Source: Saccoglossus kowalevskii (Eukaryota; Hemichordata; Enteropneusta; Harrimaniidae). Taken from it: a stretch of DNA of 27,858 nucleotides. Position numbers and translations under genes: made by a program. Positions 1-8,952 of the stretch are shown here, piece by piece (within the stretch, counting starts at the first letter, position 1; every line of letters starts with the position of its first letter). Under the pieces are notes generated by a model. The model saw only the letters and a program-made list of their open reading frames with translations, was not told where the DNA came from and did not search any database. The stretch spans positions 1,432,886 to 1,460,743 of the forward strand of contig NW_003126883.1 in the NCBI RefSeq assembly GCF_000003605.2, written 5' to 3'.

Positions 1-540
1 CAGGTCCACTTTTATATGCACATCAATGATTTAGACATTTTCATATCAAACAGTCTGATATTTATGTTATGATGTATTTGTGAAGTGTGGTATGTCCTCC
101 ATTTTAGGGTTCATGTTCATTGCAATTCAGATGAATACTGTCATCATAAAGTTTGCCGATCATGTTAACGATTGGTATGAATAGTGAAAAAAATTAAAGC
201 GGAAGACGTCATTTGAGTTATTATGTTAATTAGAGAATTAATCTGGCAATGTTTTCCTTTAACCACATGTATAGAAATTTAATTTCATTTGCATTTACAA
301 CTCGCGTAATGGCATCGACATTATTCAAATTTAAGCAACTGTTTTGGTTAACTACATAACTTATTTTCAGAGGAACTTCAGAACCATTCTTCCAGTTTAT
401 AATTAGTATTGGTGATGTTTTTGGCACTTTACTGCAATGAGTTAATACAACAGTTTTTCGCGTGCTTAAAATATTCGTAATTTTCCTATATTTCGATATG
501 ATATAAGACAATACTATATTACGCCACCACCTGTGGATTT
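1..540. other. AT-rich stretch, no confident gene
   Basis: No recognisable gene. The minus strand has a 93-codon open frame at 511-230. It begins with ATG and contains a fairly protein-like stretch (NVDAITRVVNANEIKFLYMW), but no domain is recognised and nothing around it supports expression. I treat it as a chance ORF or old relic. Confidence 0.4.
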
Positions 541-576
541 TTTAAAAGTTCCGGGTTTTGTCCGAACCAGCTCCCC

Positions 577-727
577 CTATAAAATCTACGTACAGCTAAA
601 TGCCATTTACCCCGAGCGTACTATGACCCATTATTCGATTATGCAAGCATTTGCATGAATTATGACCGTACCAAAGCGGACAAATCAAGACCGCCTCTCT
701 GGCAGAGATATTGCAGCACTCCGAAGG
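577..727 (+). promoter_or_regulatory. Candidate TATA promoter followed by a short exon with splice donor
   Basis: A TATAAAA box lies at about 577-583 in a locally GC-richer patch. About 145 bases downstream is a good splice donor, CCGAAG followed by GTGAGC, at about 727. The frame starting at about 589 stays open for roughly 50 codons up to the donor and beyond. This is the layout of a first exon, but no initiator element or downstream exon can be tied to it, so it is only a candidate. It is upstream of the relics at 2493-3245 and far upstream of the NLR locus. Confidence 0.2.
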
Positions 728-966
728 TGAGCAGCATAACATCAGTTCGCTGTGAAGATATTTAATTTTGTATGATACGACGCCTAGATAGAATATACAA
801 GTACAAGGTAGTGTAGTGTATTTTTATTCATTTACTAGGTTCTTGAGTAGTAGTCTTTTGTCAATGTAATTTGCATTTGTACTAATCACAACAGTGATTA
901 CTGTGACTGAAAGATTTATGCAATACATGTATTCTAATCATTTAAACCGTTTGATGATATTCGTGT

Positions 967-1262
967 AGCTAGAATTATTGTCAGGAATGAGCACACAATT
1001 ATTTAAACATTATTAAGGGCAGATATCTTAGTCTCTAATTACCTTGTCAACTTTTTATCTCTATAAGTACGTGGGCTTGGCGCGTTGGTTAAGTTTCTGG
1101 ATGCACACATTTCATATAGTTACTATTTCACATTTACTATAGTTCATCTACAAATACAGACTTCTGTAGCTGGATAATTTCACCTAACGATTGTCACACA
1201 AAATATAACATACACTCTAAGTATCTTTGTAGAATCCCAGACATAAAACTCTGTATTAATGT
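967..1262 (+). repeat. Dispersed direct repeat, copy 1
   Basis: This matches 3955-4262 in the same orientation. Shared blocks in order include the GTCAGG start, CATTATTA-GGGC, the CGTGGGCTT-GCGCG core, AAGTTTCTGG, GTAGCTGGATAATTTCA, CACAAAATATAACATA, AAGTATCTTTGTAGAATC and CAGACAT-AAA. Identity looks roughly three quarters by eye, with small indels. No coding potential, terminal inverted repeats or tail is visible, so this is an unclassified interspersed repeat or a segmental duplicate. Confidence 0.75.
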
Positions 1263-1625
1263 GACTTTTACATGATGTAATACATCCTGCTGCACGTTAT
1301 ATACTTTAATTTTATATATTTCCTTTTTCAGTTAAAACGAAAATAGCGCAATTACGCATTCGATTAGATTTTGTTTTACTTTAATATAATTTGAGTGGAC
1401 TGGTAACTGGTACGGCTGTATACATTCATGATACGTATAATTGACATTCGATATCTTTTTGATAATCGACAACTTTTGTGAAACTCCACTTTGTTTCCAA
1501 CCGAACAATTTTTATTTTGTGAACAAATTTTCGTCTGCTATTTTTATACGGTTCGAATCGTTCAGCGACATTTTTAGTATATTAGGTGTACATTACTACG
1601 TACTACGATTGAGAGAACTTGACGT

Positions 1626-2024
1626 ATGTTGACCACCTGGAAACTGAGTTTTATAAATTCTGAAGGGCTCTCGGAAGACCCCCCCCCCGCAGTAAAATTT
1701 ATAGCAAGCAATATCACAAGCGAAGTTGTAGCGTGCAGCTCAGCGACGACAGCTGTCGACGAAAGTCATCCCGTCAGTGGAATACTGCAGTTGCACGGCA
1801 TGCTTGCCAATGCACAATTCTGTAGAGAAACTTTTGACTTCAACATAAATTTAAACTACTTACTAAAAAAGAACCGTGGTATGACTGTGAAACGTTCCAC
1901 CAAGAGCATACAGAGCCCTATCGTGCCAATCTTTCACCATTGTATTCAAACGAATCACGTGGTGCGCTGTTACATTCTCCTTCAAACCCAGGATTTCAGT
2001 AAAAAAACATCGCAGAAGAGATAA
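1626..2024 (+). other. Unrecognised 132-codon open frame
   Basis: A TTG-initiated frame of about 132 codons. A poly-C tract ending in CAG at about 1693 resembles a splice acceptor, and the open frame continues past it. Residues after that point (SEVVACSSATTAVDESH, then GILQLHGMLANAQF) look more like protein than chance translation, but I recognise no domain. It could be a coding exon, a transposon remnant or chance. The preceding short frame at 1441-1632 shows nothing recognisable. Confidence 0.2.
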
Positions 2025-2492
2025 ATATTAATTTTCAGTATACTCATCTCTTGATACAATCCCTCACATATTCTACTCCCAATTTTTCCTGCGTAAAATG
2101 AAATACCTTCTTTCCATTATGAGTGAATTCATTTGATAGACTGCTAGTTCGAATCTGCCATTAAAAAATCGGGGTGTTTTCAGCAAAAAAAAGAATAACC
2201 CTGGAGTGCACACAATGCACTAAATTTCAGAACAAATCTTACATTACTTGCAGCAGTAGAATACCACAGAAATATCAGACAAAACATGAAAACACTATAA
2301 TATATCGTACTTCGGCCTGAACACTCTCCATTGCAATTCCAGGAATTACCCTCATATGTGCAACCATTTTCCATCTACCCCTGAAAACAAACTCTAAATA
2401 CCACGCTGAAGCGTTTGGTAAAACAAGTCTATATGAACTTTCATCGGCATATCCTAATACACCCAAATGGTCATTATCTCATAACATTTTAG

Positions 2493-2746
2493 TTCAAGAG
2501 CAAAATGTATATTGTCTTTATGTTCTGCATGACATTTATACCAATGGTGTTCACCCAGGTTGTACTGGCAGTAGTGACACTATTGAAGAAATTGGAGAAA
2601 CACTCCACGTCCTATTCGAATTGGTTAAGCTAACATGCAGACCAAAAGTTAAAGAAGAGTACATACGTGCAGACATACAGATAAGCCAGGCGTCTGAAAA
2701 GGCTAGGCATGACAATAATTACATTGGACCTGTCTGTGTCTTTTAA
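2493..2746 (+). CDS. Candidate unrecognised exon, 83 open codons, no ATG
   Basis: A good splice acceptor (CTCATAACATTTTAG) ends at 2492. From 2493 an open frame runs 83 codons from 2495 to TAA at 2744-2746, so the upstream intron would be phase 1. The translation is protein-like: an acidic and helical part (SDTIEEIGETLHVLFELVKL), then RPKVKEEYIRADIQISQASE. I recognise no family. It lacks an ATG, so an ORF caller needing a start would miss it. With the stop it would be a terminal exon, but I see no clear polyadenylation signal. It may belong with the broken frame at 3015-3245 as one decayed gene. Confidence 0.35.
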
Positions 2747-3014
2747 TTTGCAGTTCTTGATTCTATATGCAGAGTTGGCTATAGCACAATGCTGTGGGGA
2801 TTGAGATGTTGAAATTAGCTAAACCATGAAGTCGACCCGATGGAAGCACTACACAAAAAAGTAATTTTAGGCGCACACATTTTTTATTTTGTTCATTTCT
2901 TTTTCAATTTCCGCCACTAATTTGACGTGCTGTTACTAACTAAAAAAGCTGCCAACTGCCGACTCAAATTACGTGACAATGTAAAAAATATATCAAATTA
3001 TCAAACAAAGTCGA

Positions 3015-3245
3015 ATGACATGTGCTGAATATTACTCTAAGATTCGTATCGGATGCATTTTGCATGTAGATAGAAAAAAACCCAACGAGAGTGTAACCTG
3101 GCATTCCAGTGAAGAGTTCACACATATATGTGTACACACAGAGAGACTCAAACAGTGGACAGATATAGTGATCTAGGGCAACCCAAACTTGTGGGGCGAA
3201 TATCTTCTAAAAGGTTGGTGCCATATGGGTGCCACCTCAGTGTAA
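3015..3245 (+). pseudogene. Unrecognised coding relic with one in-frame stop
   Basis: An ATG at 3015 opens 53 codons to TAG at 3174-3176, and the same frame stays open another 22 codons to TAA at 3243-3245. Both sides of the TAG look like protein (HVDRKKPNESVTWHSSEEF; WTDIV; then GNPNLWGEYLLKGWCHMGA). Upstream, at about 2945-3015, a different frame is also open and protein-like, which suggests a frameshift near 3015. No domain is recognised. Orientation and proximity suggest the same source as the exon at 2493-2746. Chance cannot be excluded. Confidence 0.3.
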
Positions 3246-3954
3246 GCAACCTTCTCAATTAGTCTTAAAAGCGTAGTTTTCATCTTCTTACGGATATAGA
3301 GCAACACAGAGCCAACATTAGCTTTTCTCAAAATTAACTTATGTTAACACATTTGATGTTTTGTTGTTGGTCGCCATTTGTGTTTGCTTGGATGTTAGGA
3401 ACAGGTCAACCTTACTTTTGTGATGAACGTTGATCTTATTCATCTGGGTAGAAAATCAGTCATTTATTACAAACGTTACGGGTTTTTTTTAAAAAAACCT
3501 ACAACTTCAGGAAAAAAAATGTGTTACTAACATATGTGTGTGGGTGTGTGGGTTTATTGTAACTTTACACCGACAGAAACCCTCACTATTTTCAGAATTT
3601 TCAAATTAGGTCATGTCATATTTGTAAAGCTTAGGTTTAGTGAAATGGAGAGGTATTGTTCAATTTATTTTATTATTAGTATAATTGTACCATACCCCCC
3701 TTTACTAAACTTTGCAAATATTTCTATGACCAGTCGCGGAATATTCCACTTTTATTTAGGTAAACTCCAATTAAAACGCAACCCTATATTGGAACGCGGT
3801 TTTTCAAGTTCATATCGCAACTATATTAAAAGTTAATTCAACTATATTAAAAATTAATTCGATGTGTATCGTCACAACGAAGGTACGACGTGAAGGTATG
3901 TGCGTGGTAGGGTGTGTGGGTATGTGTGTCTAAGTTTAACCGTGCTAATCTTGT
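3246..3954. other. Non-coding stretch with small local repeats
   Basis: No supported gene. A 100-codon frame at 3534-3836 is AT-rich and featureless. A 20-base unit (AACTATATTAAAA-TTAATTC) is duplicated in tandem at about 3820-3861. GT-rich runs occur at 3530-3550 and 3900-3930. Confidence 0.5.
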
Positions 3955-4262
3955 ATCTATAATTATAGTCAGGACAGAGTGAACGAGTTTAACACATTAT
4001 TACGGGCACAAACATCTTAGTTTTAAATTATCTTGTCAGCTTTGTATATCCATGTGTGCGTGGGCTTCGCGCGTAAAAAAAAGTTTCTGGTTTCATACTT
4101 TACTATTATAATATTACACCTACAAATACATGTCACAGCGCATGATGTTTTGTATTTCTTTAAGGTAGCTGGATAATTTCATCTTACGATTGTGACACAA
4201 AATATAACATATCTATAAGTATCTTTGTAGAATCGCAGACATTAAAATCTGTATCAATTGAA
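3955..4262 (+). repeat. Dispersed direct repeat, copy 2
   Basis: This is the partner of 967-1262, with the same block order. It carries an extra segment of about 30 bases around 4128-4160 between the ACAAATACA and GTAGCTGGATAATTTCA blocks. Nothing coding is seen. Confidence 0.75.
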
Positions 4263-5569
4263 CAAATGTTTTTAGTAACTAGGGGGCCTTTTCATTCATA
4301 ATTTTCGACCAATATTGGCAGTGCATTTCCTTTGTATAGGATAGAAAACTGGCTGAAAGTTAGCATATATTACTAATACAAAATCCATATTCATACAAAT
4401 CTATATAAGCAAGCTTACTTATGGTCAAATGAGTCACACTGTCGTATGATATATATAATAATTAAAGAAATTTGTGTTTAACTAGTCTTTGCTGTTACGT
4501 ATTTATAAATTTAAATTTGAAAGAAAATATTTACTAAAGTCAATGAAGTTATATTGTAGTTATAATGAGAATCTAATTTAAATGAAGCTCGCTCACATAT
4601 ACATTGAGTGACTTTTTTGTTGAAACTCTTGCTCATTAGTGAAATATTTCCAACGAAACCATTGGACTTTTAATGTGTGTGCGTGCGCAATGTCATGTCA
4701 TGTTACCAGGTGTTCTTCAGTCTTTTCAATGATTCACTACCTCGGGCATAAACTGGTGGCGACCTTTAGGAATAAATTTCATTCACAGGCATCTTAAAAT
4801 GCTAAAAATTAACAAATACTACTTGATGTCCATCTGGGCCGTTTATTCTTTGGCAGTCTATTAAAAAGTTGTGGTTACCTTCTATGGTAATTTACTATCT
4901 TTATAGTCAGGTAATACCTCAGTTTTCCTCTTGATACTAAAATAGGGCGACGACAAAAATCATCACCAGCTCACCTCTGAACAATCTGGCCCGCTGTCAA
5001 TTAACAAGACATCTCACGGCAGTTAGTTCTGCTTTTCAGTATGACTATTACTATTTCTCAACTGGTTGTACTTGACCATGTGATACATTCCTAGCAACGC
5101 ACACTGACTGTGCATTGGCTATTGTAAAATGATTCTTTTTCGACTGGTATTAACTGACTGAATGACTGTTCTTGGCCCCTGCATATGTACTAAAACTTAT
5201 AGGGGTTGGAATAGGGTGTGATTACTCTTGTCAATAAACACCCGACATAACTTTAATTTTCAGGCCACGTAAGTAATATCAATAATTTAACAGTAATTTT
5301 GAGATGAATACACAAAACAAACAACTAATTTTCAAAAAAATACCAATGCGAATGAGTCTGTTTTGCTAATGTCTTTGGGATATATGTAGTCTCACTGACA
5401 TACAAAGGCATATGAGCAGCACAGATTCCTTTTTCACCATGCTAGGAAGAAAAAAAAGAATATGCAAAATCTTTGTTAATTTATCAGATATTATAAGCAT
5501 ATACTCACCCAATGTCAGTGTGGAAACAAATTTATATTGTTATTGTTGTTTTTTTTATTTATTTCAAAG
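4263..5569. other. AT-rich stretch, no gene seen
   Basis: No ORF or splice-bounded exon stands out. One frame around 4945-5075 is open for about 43 codons but shows nothing recognisable. The last 30 bases are the T-rich tract of the acceptor before the mini-exon at 5570. Confidence 0.5.
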
Positions 5570-5641
5570 ATCCAGTCTACACAATAGAAAGCACAACGGA
5601 CCAAATAATATTACATGTACATGAAAACAGGACTACCCAGG
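5570..5641 (+). CDS. Mini-exon a (72 nt, phase 1-1) of the NLR locus
   Basis: Bounded by a T-rich acceptor (TTTATTTCAAAG, ending 5569) and a GTGAGA donor starting at 5642. The exon is 72 nt. Its open frame uses two leading bases, 23 codons and one trailing base, so both flanking introns are phase 1. The peptide contains YTIESTTDQIILHVHENRTT. It aligns with mini-exon b at 6274-6354, and the similarity extends into the T-rich tract on one side and over 100 bases of downstream intron on the other. Function is unknown. The phase matches the acceptor of the DED exon at 7121, so such an exon could splice in ahead of it. Confidence 0.45.
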
Positions 5642-5770
5642 GTGAGAATGAGTTTCGTATACACAACTAGCAAATTGATATTTGATTTATCAGATGTTTG
5701 TCATTTTATATAACCAACCTTACAATTGTAATTCATTTCTGTCAAGGAAAATTAATGTAACAATGAAACA

Positions 5771-6242
5771 ATGATCAGCTACTTCCCGGTAATCTGCCAA
5801 TCATAAAAGATTTGCAAACACATTTAACGCCACTGGTCCTTTCCAGTGTATTTTTTTACTTGATGGTTTAGATAACATGAATCTAGAAAGCAGGGATAAA
5901 TCAGACGTATTTGCAATTATTTCTGAAAACTCTCTACCACAGTGCAGTGTTGTCATAACATTCAGAGACCATGCATGTGACGACCTCAAATATTTTGATG
6001 TTCACTTCATTAATAAAATAGTTAGACGCAAAAGTACAATTAAATGTATAAGCAAATATTTTCGAAGATAAAACTAGAAAGGTGTTGTGAAGGAGTTGAA
6101 ATTGTCCACATTTAGTGATGGAAAGAATACCCATATACTCAGTCCTCTTCCCATCACATTTCTTTGTCTTTTATTGGAGGAAGATCAAAACTTACCTTTA
6201 CATTTCACTGATGTATATTCGGCAATACTAAATTGTGCACCT
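5771..6242 (+). pseudogene. Truncated NACHT-domain fragment (paralogue of 7869-8340)
   Basis: Nucleotide-level match to the main gene downstream, starting abruptly at the DQLLP motif and ending after the segment coding TDVYSAIL. It keeps a Walker B-like FLLDGLDNM, the sensor region as ITFRDHA, and the ITFLCLLLEE motif. It lacks the P-loop part, most of the winged-helix region and all of the LRR. Lesions are a two-base insertion near 5818-5822, a frameshift giving TAA at 6069-6071, and a deletion of about a dozen bases just after. It does not share the main copy's stops (it has CAG and TGC where the main copy has TAG and TGA), so the two copies decayed independently. The left junction follows the intron of mini-exon a directly, pointing to rearrangement. 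Confidence 0.85.
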
Positions 6243-6273
6243 AAATTGTGTTTTTTTAATATTTATTTCAAAG

Positions 6274-6354
6274 GTTATCCTATCAACACAATGGAAAGCA
6301 AACCGGACCAGTTCCAAGTAGTGTTTCATGAAATTGCAAACGGAATTATCCAGA
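6274..6354 (+). CDS. Mini-exon b (81 nt, phase 1-1) of the NLR locus
   Basis: Acceptor TTTATTTCAAAG ends at 6273 and a GTGAGA donor begins at 6355. The exon is 81 nt: two leading bases, 26 codons and one trailing base. The peptide contains NTMESKPDQFQVVFHEIANG, which parallels mini-exon a (ES, DQ and HE are shared positions). Joining its last base to the DED exon at 7121 keeps frame and forms a lysine codon, so it may be a real upstream exon of the receptor, across an intron of about 766 bases. No domain is recognised. Similarity to copy a continues to about 6475. Confidence 0.45.
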
Positions 6355-6475
6355 GTGAGAATAAGTTTTGTATACATCACTAGCAAATTTGATTTGTCAG
6401 ATGTTTGTCATTTTTTACAATTGTAAAATCTTACAATCTTACAATTGTGATTATTTTCTGTCAGTGAAAACTAAT

Positions 6476-7120
6476 CTGTGTCTAATCATATCCATGGCGT
6501 AATGGTCCAGATTAATCAATATCACTTGTCGCATAACATAGTCTTTATGTGTACACCAGTAAAGTACATTGTGGTTTGATTTGTTTACATGAATTTTGGT
6601 TTGAAATAAGCTTTCCTATAATAATATTCCGCCTATCTTAGATTTCAAGTCGTTGAATAAATTATTATATAAGTTCTTTTTAAAAAAAAACGCTCACCAA
6701 TTTTTGTTTTAATATGTATCAACCCTTCGAAAACTCACTGATTGTCCCGAATTTTTCCCATAATCCATTTGTACTGTTGTTACACATTTCGTATGTGGAT
6801 GTGAGCGGATTTTCACAAACAACATGTACACTACCTACAACAAAATCGTCAATTGCCCCGCACTTAAAATTTCAAAATGCTACGCCATGATTAAGGAACA
6901 TTGAAGAAGTTTGGAAGGGAGGATGGGGAGGCGTATACTAGTTAGTCAACTCTGCCACAAAACAGGGTCCTAGAGATTTAAAAAACGCTCAAAGGGTGTG
7001 TAATGCAATATTTGATTAATTATTCCCGATTCTTATGCAATGGCCGCGATTAATCACGGAATACAACTATGTAACAATGGAATGCTAACTAATATACAAT
7101 TTTGTTATTGTATCGAGCAG
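6476..7120. other. Putative intron upstream of the DED exon
   Basis: No coding stretch is seen. If mini-exon b joins the DED exon, this is the rest of that intron. It ends in TTGTTATTGTATCGAGCAG, a reasonable acceptor. Confidence 0.4.
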
Positions 7121-7330
7121 AGGAGCTTTTAAAACTGAAGTTTATATGTTCTGACAAGCAGTCAACAGATATATCAGCAGTCAATGACACATGGCAACTG
7201 TTCAAAGTTCTCCGAGATAAGAAATGCATCACACCATCTAATACAGAGATGCTTAAAGATATACTGGGTCATATTGATCGAAAAGACTTGTTAGATAGGG
7301 TAGATTACTGTTGTTATATGAACCAAAGAG
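7121..7330 (+). CDS. Exon encoding a death-effector domain
   Basis: Acceptor CAG ends at 7120 and a perfect donor AGAG/GTATGT lies at 7330/7331. The open frame of about 70 residues has the DED pattern: an L-K-F-L/I-C helix 1 (LLKLKFICSD), a central DTWQLFKVLRDKKCITPSN, then MLKDILGHIDRKDLLDRV. The last part carries the R-x-D-L motif (RKDL) of the DED charge triad. DEDs recruit caspase-8/FADD-type adaptors in animals. The exon leaves in phase 1 and joins 7485 with a valine codon, without a stop. The open frame extends left of the acceptor only by chance. Confidence 0.8.
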
Positions 7331-7484
7331 GTATGTATAACAGTTATTATAAACTAAACTAATCATAATGTAAAACTGAATTCATAGTTTCAAACGTGCA
7401 AATTTGATTCTTATATCCAATGAGTCGTATTCATGTATTTTGGATTATATAAAGTCATAGAAAATATTTAATTTCACTCCATAG

Positions 7485-7823
7485 TTAACAACAGTAGTGG
7501 AATTTCCTGGCTGACTGATTTCCTCGATGATAAGTACAAGAGAAGACATTTTAAAAAGATCCAACCATTACCTTGGAATGATGATTTACTTCTCAACTTA
7601 AAAGACATTTATACAGAGCTAGAGGTACTAAAACGGGTGGACAGAGATCAATTTGAGAAAGTCGGTTCTGTCAAACACCCACATGATATTTTTGGTTCTA
7701 GCTCTGATTGTACTCGGCGTATTAGAATTGAAGGTGCTGCTGCAATGGGTAAATCCACCTTCTGCAGGAAGTTAGCATATGATTGGGCTGATGGAAAACT
7801 GCCACAATTCAAACTTATTTCTT
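7485..7823 (+). CDS. Exon part: linker and NACHT P-loop
   Basis: Starts after the acceptor TTTCACTCCATAG. In frame with the DED exon it reads a linker typical of these receptors (FKKIQPLPWNDDLLLNLKDI, then YTELEVLKR), followed by the NACHT core RIEGAAAMGKSTFCRKLAYD. The latter has a proper Walker A, G-x4-G-K-S, at about 7733-7756. The frame then reads WADGKLPQFKLISF before the first frameshift near 7824, after which the uncorrected frame stops at 7856-7858. Codons and motifs up to this point show no damage. Confidence 0.85.
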
Positions 7824-8952
7824 TTAGAAATGATACATGTAACTGGGAATATTATTGACGCAATCTTTGATCAGCTACTTCCTGATAATCCGCCGATCAC
7901 AAAACAAAATTTGAAAACATTTAACGCCACTGGGCCATTCTAGTGTATTGTTTTTACTTGATGGTTTAGATGACATGAATCCAGAAAGCAGGGATAAATC
8001 AGATGTACTTGCAATTATTTCTGAAAAATCTCTACCGCAGTGAAGTGTTGCCATAACATCCAGACACCATGCATGTGACAAAGACCTCAAATATTGTGAT
8101 GTTCACTTTATTACTAAAGGCTTCACACCTGAAAGTACAATTAAATATATAAACAAATATTTCCGAGATAAAACTGAAAAAGCAGAGGGCCTTGTGAAGG
8201 AGTTGAAATTGTCCAAATTCAGTAATGGAGAGAGTACCCATATACTAGGCAGTCCTCTACACATAACATTTCTTTGTCTTTTATGGGAGGAAACTCAAAA
8301 CGTCCCATTGCATTTTACTGATGTATATTCGGCAATACTGGATTGCGTGCTTAGATTACATTGTAACAAAAGCAACATTGAACTAGTTAATGGGGAGGTT
8401 CCAGACACTGTTATGAGTGGGGTTCGCAACCTGAGTTGTTTGGCATATAATGCCTTTAAGAATGGGGAGTATATGTTAAATGAAAACGAAGTACAATTGC
8501 CACAGATTGGATTATTAGTAAAGGATTACGGTGAATGTAGAATCAAGCCAAAGAAATTGTGTTTTTTCTATCATAGATCATGGCATGAATATTTTGTTGC
8601 AAAACATGTAATTGATGAACTACAACGTCATGCAGATATAATTAACAGGGTTCTGCAATATGAGCTTGTTTGTCGTTTCATCGCTGGCATTTTGAAACAC
8701 AAATCTCACCCTTTGTTTGATGCACTTGAGTGTGAGATGAAGAATCAAAGCTTCAGTGGAACACTAGATAAATCAGCCGTGTTTGAAAAATTCAGAATAT
8801 GTCTTCATGAATCCAAACACCAGAGATATTTTAACCAGCACCTCGCACAGGCAATGCCGGAAAAGCTGATTTTACCTGACAATAATTCGTACTCTACTCC
8901 ACGGATCGAAAATGAGATCTTGTACTTATATTTACATGAAAAGCTCATATAA
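7824..8952 (+). pseudogene. NACHT core and winged-helix region, broken by stops and shifts
   Basis: From 7824 a shifted frame reads EMIHVTGNIIDAIFDQLLP to TAG at 7941. After a +1 shift near 7950 the frame reads FLLDGLDDM (Walker B), then SLPQ, TGA at 8041, and SVAITSR (sensor 1). Next come GFTPESTIKYINKYF and SPLHITFLCLLWEE (NACHT helical region with the conserved proline), and later CFFYHRSWHEYFVAKHVI (winged-helix end). The frame is open from 8044 to TAA at 8950-8952. The comparison copy at 5771-6242 shows CAG and TGC at the two stop positions. The piece ends in a region overlapping the LRR frame, so one more shift is needed. Confidence 0.8.

Noticed and set aside
2180-2466. Minus-strand frames, one with a cysteine-containing stretch resembling a secreted domain
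   Set aside because: Two overlapping frames compete, the cysteine spacing fits no family I can name, and half of the longer one is AT-driven hydrophobic sequence.
6240-6262. Apparent PKLCFF match to the winged-helix region, suggesting an internal deletion in the NACHT fragment
   Set aside because: The bases fall in the T-rich tract shared with the acceptor of mini-exon a, so the match is as easily explained by that repeat.
7818-7827. ATTTCTTTTAG as a splice acceptor that would remove the first frameshift
   Set aside because: No donor is visible close upstream and the coding sequence on both sides is continuous with the family; a one-base insertion is simpler.
7875-8241. Minus-strand frames over the NACHT region
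   Set aside because: They are antisense shadows of the receptor; equivalent shadows occur over the paralogous fragment at 5801-6134.
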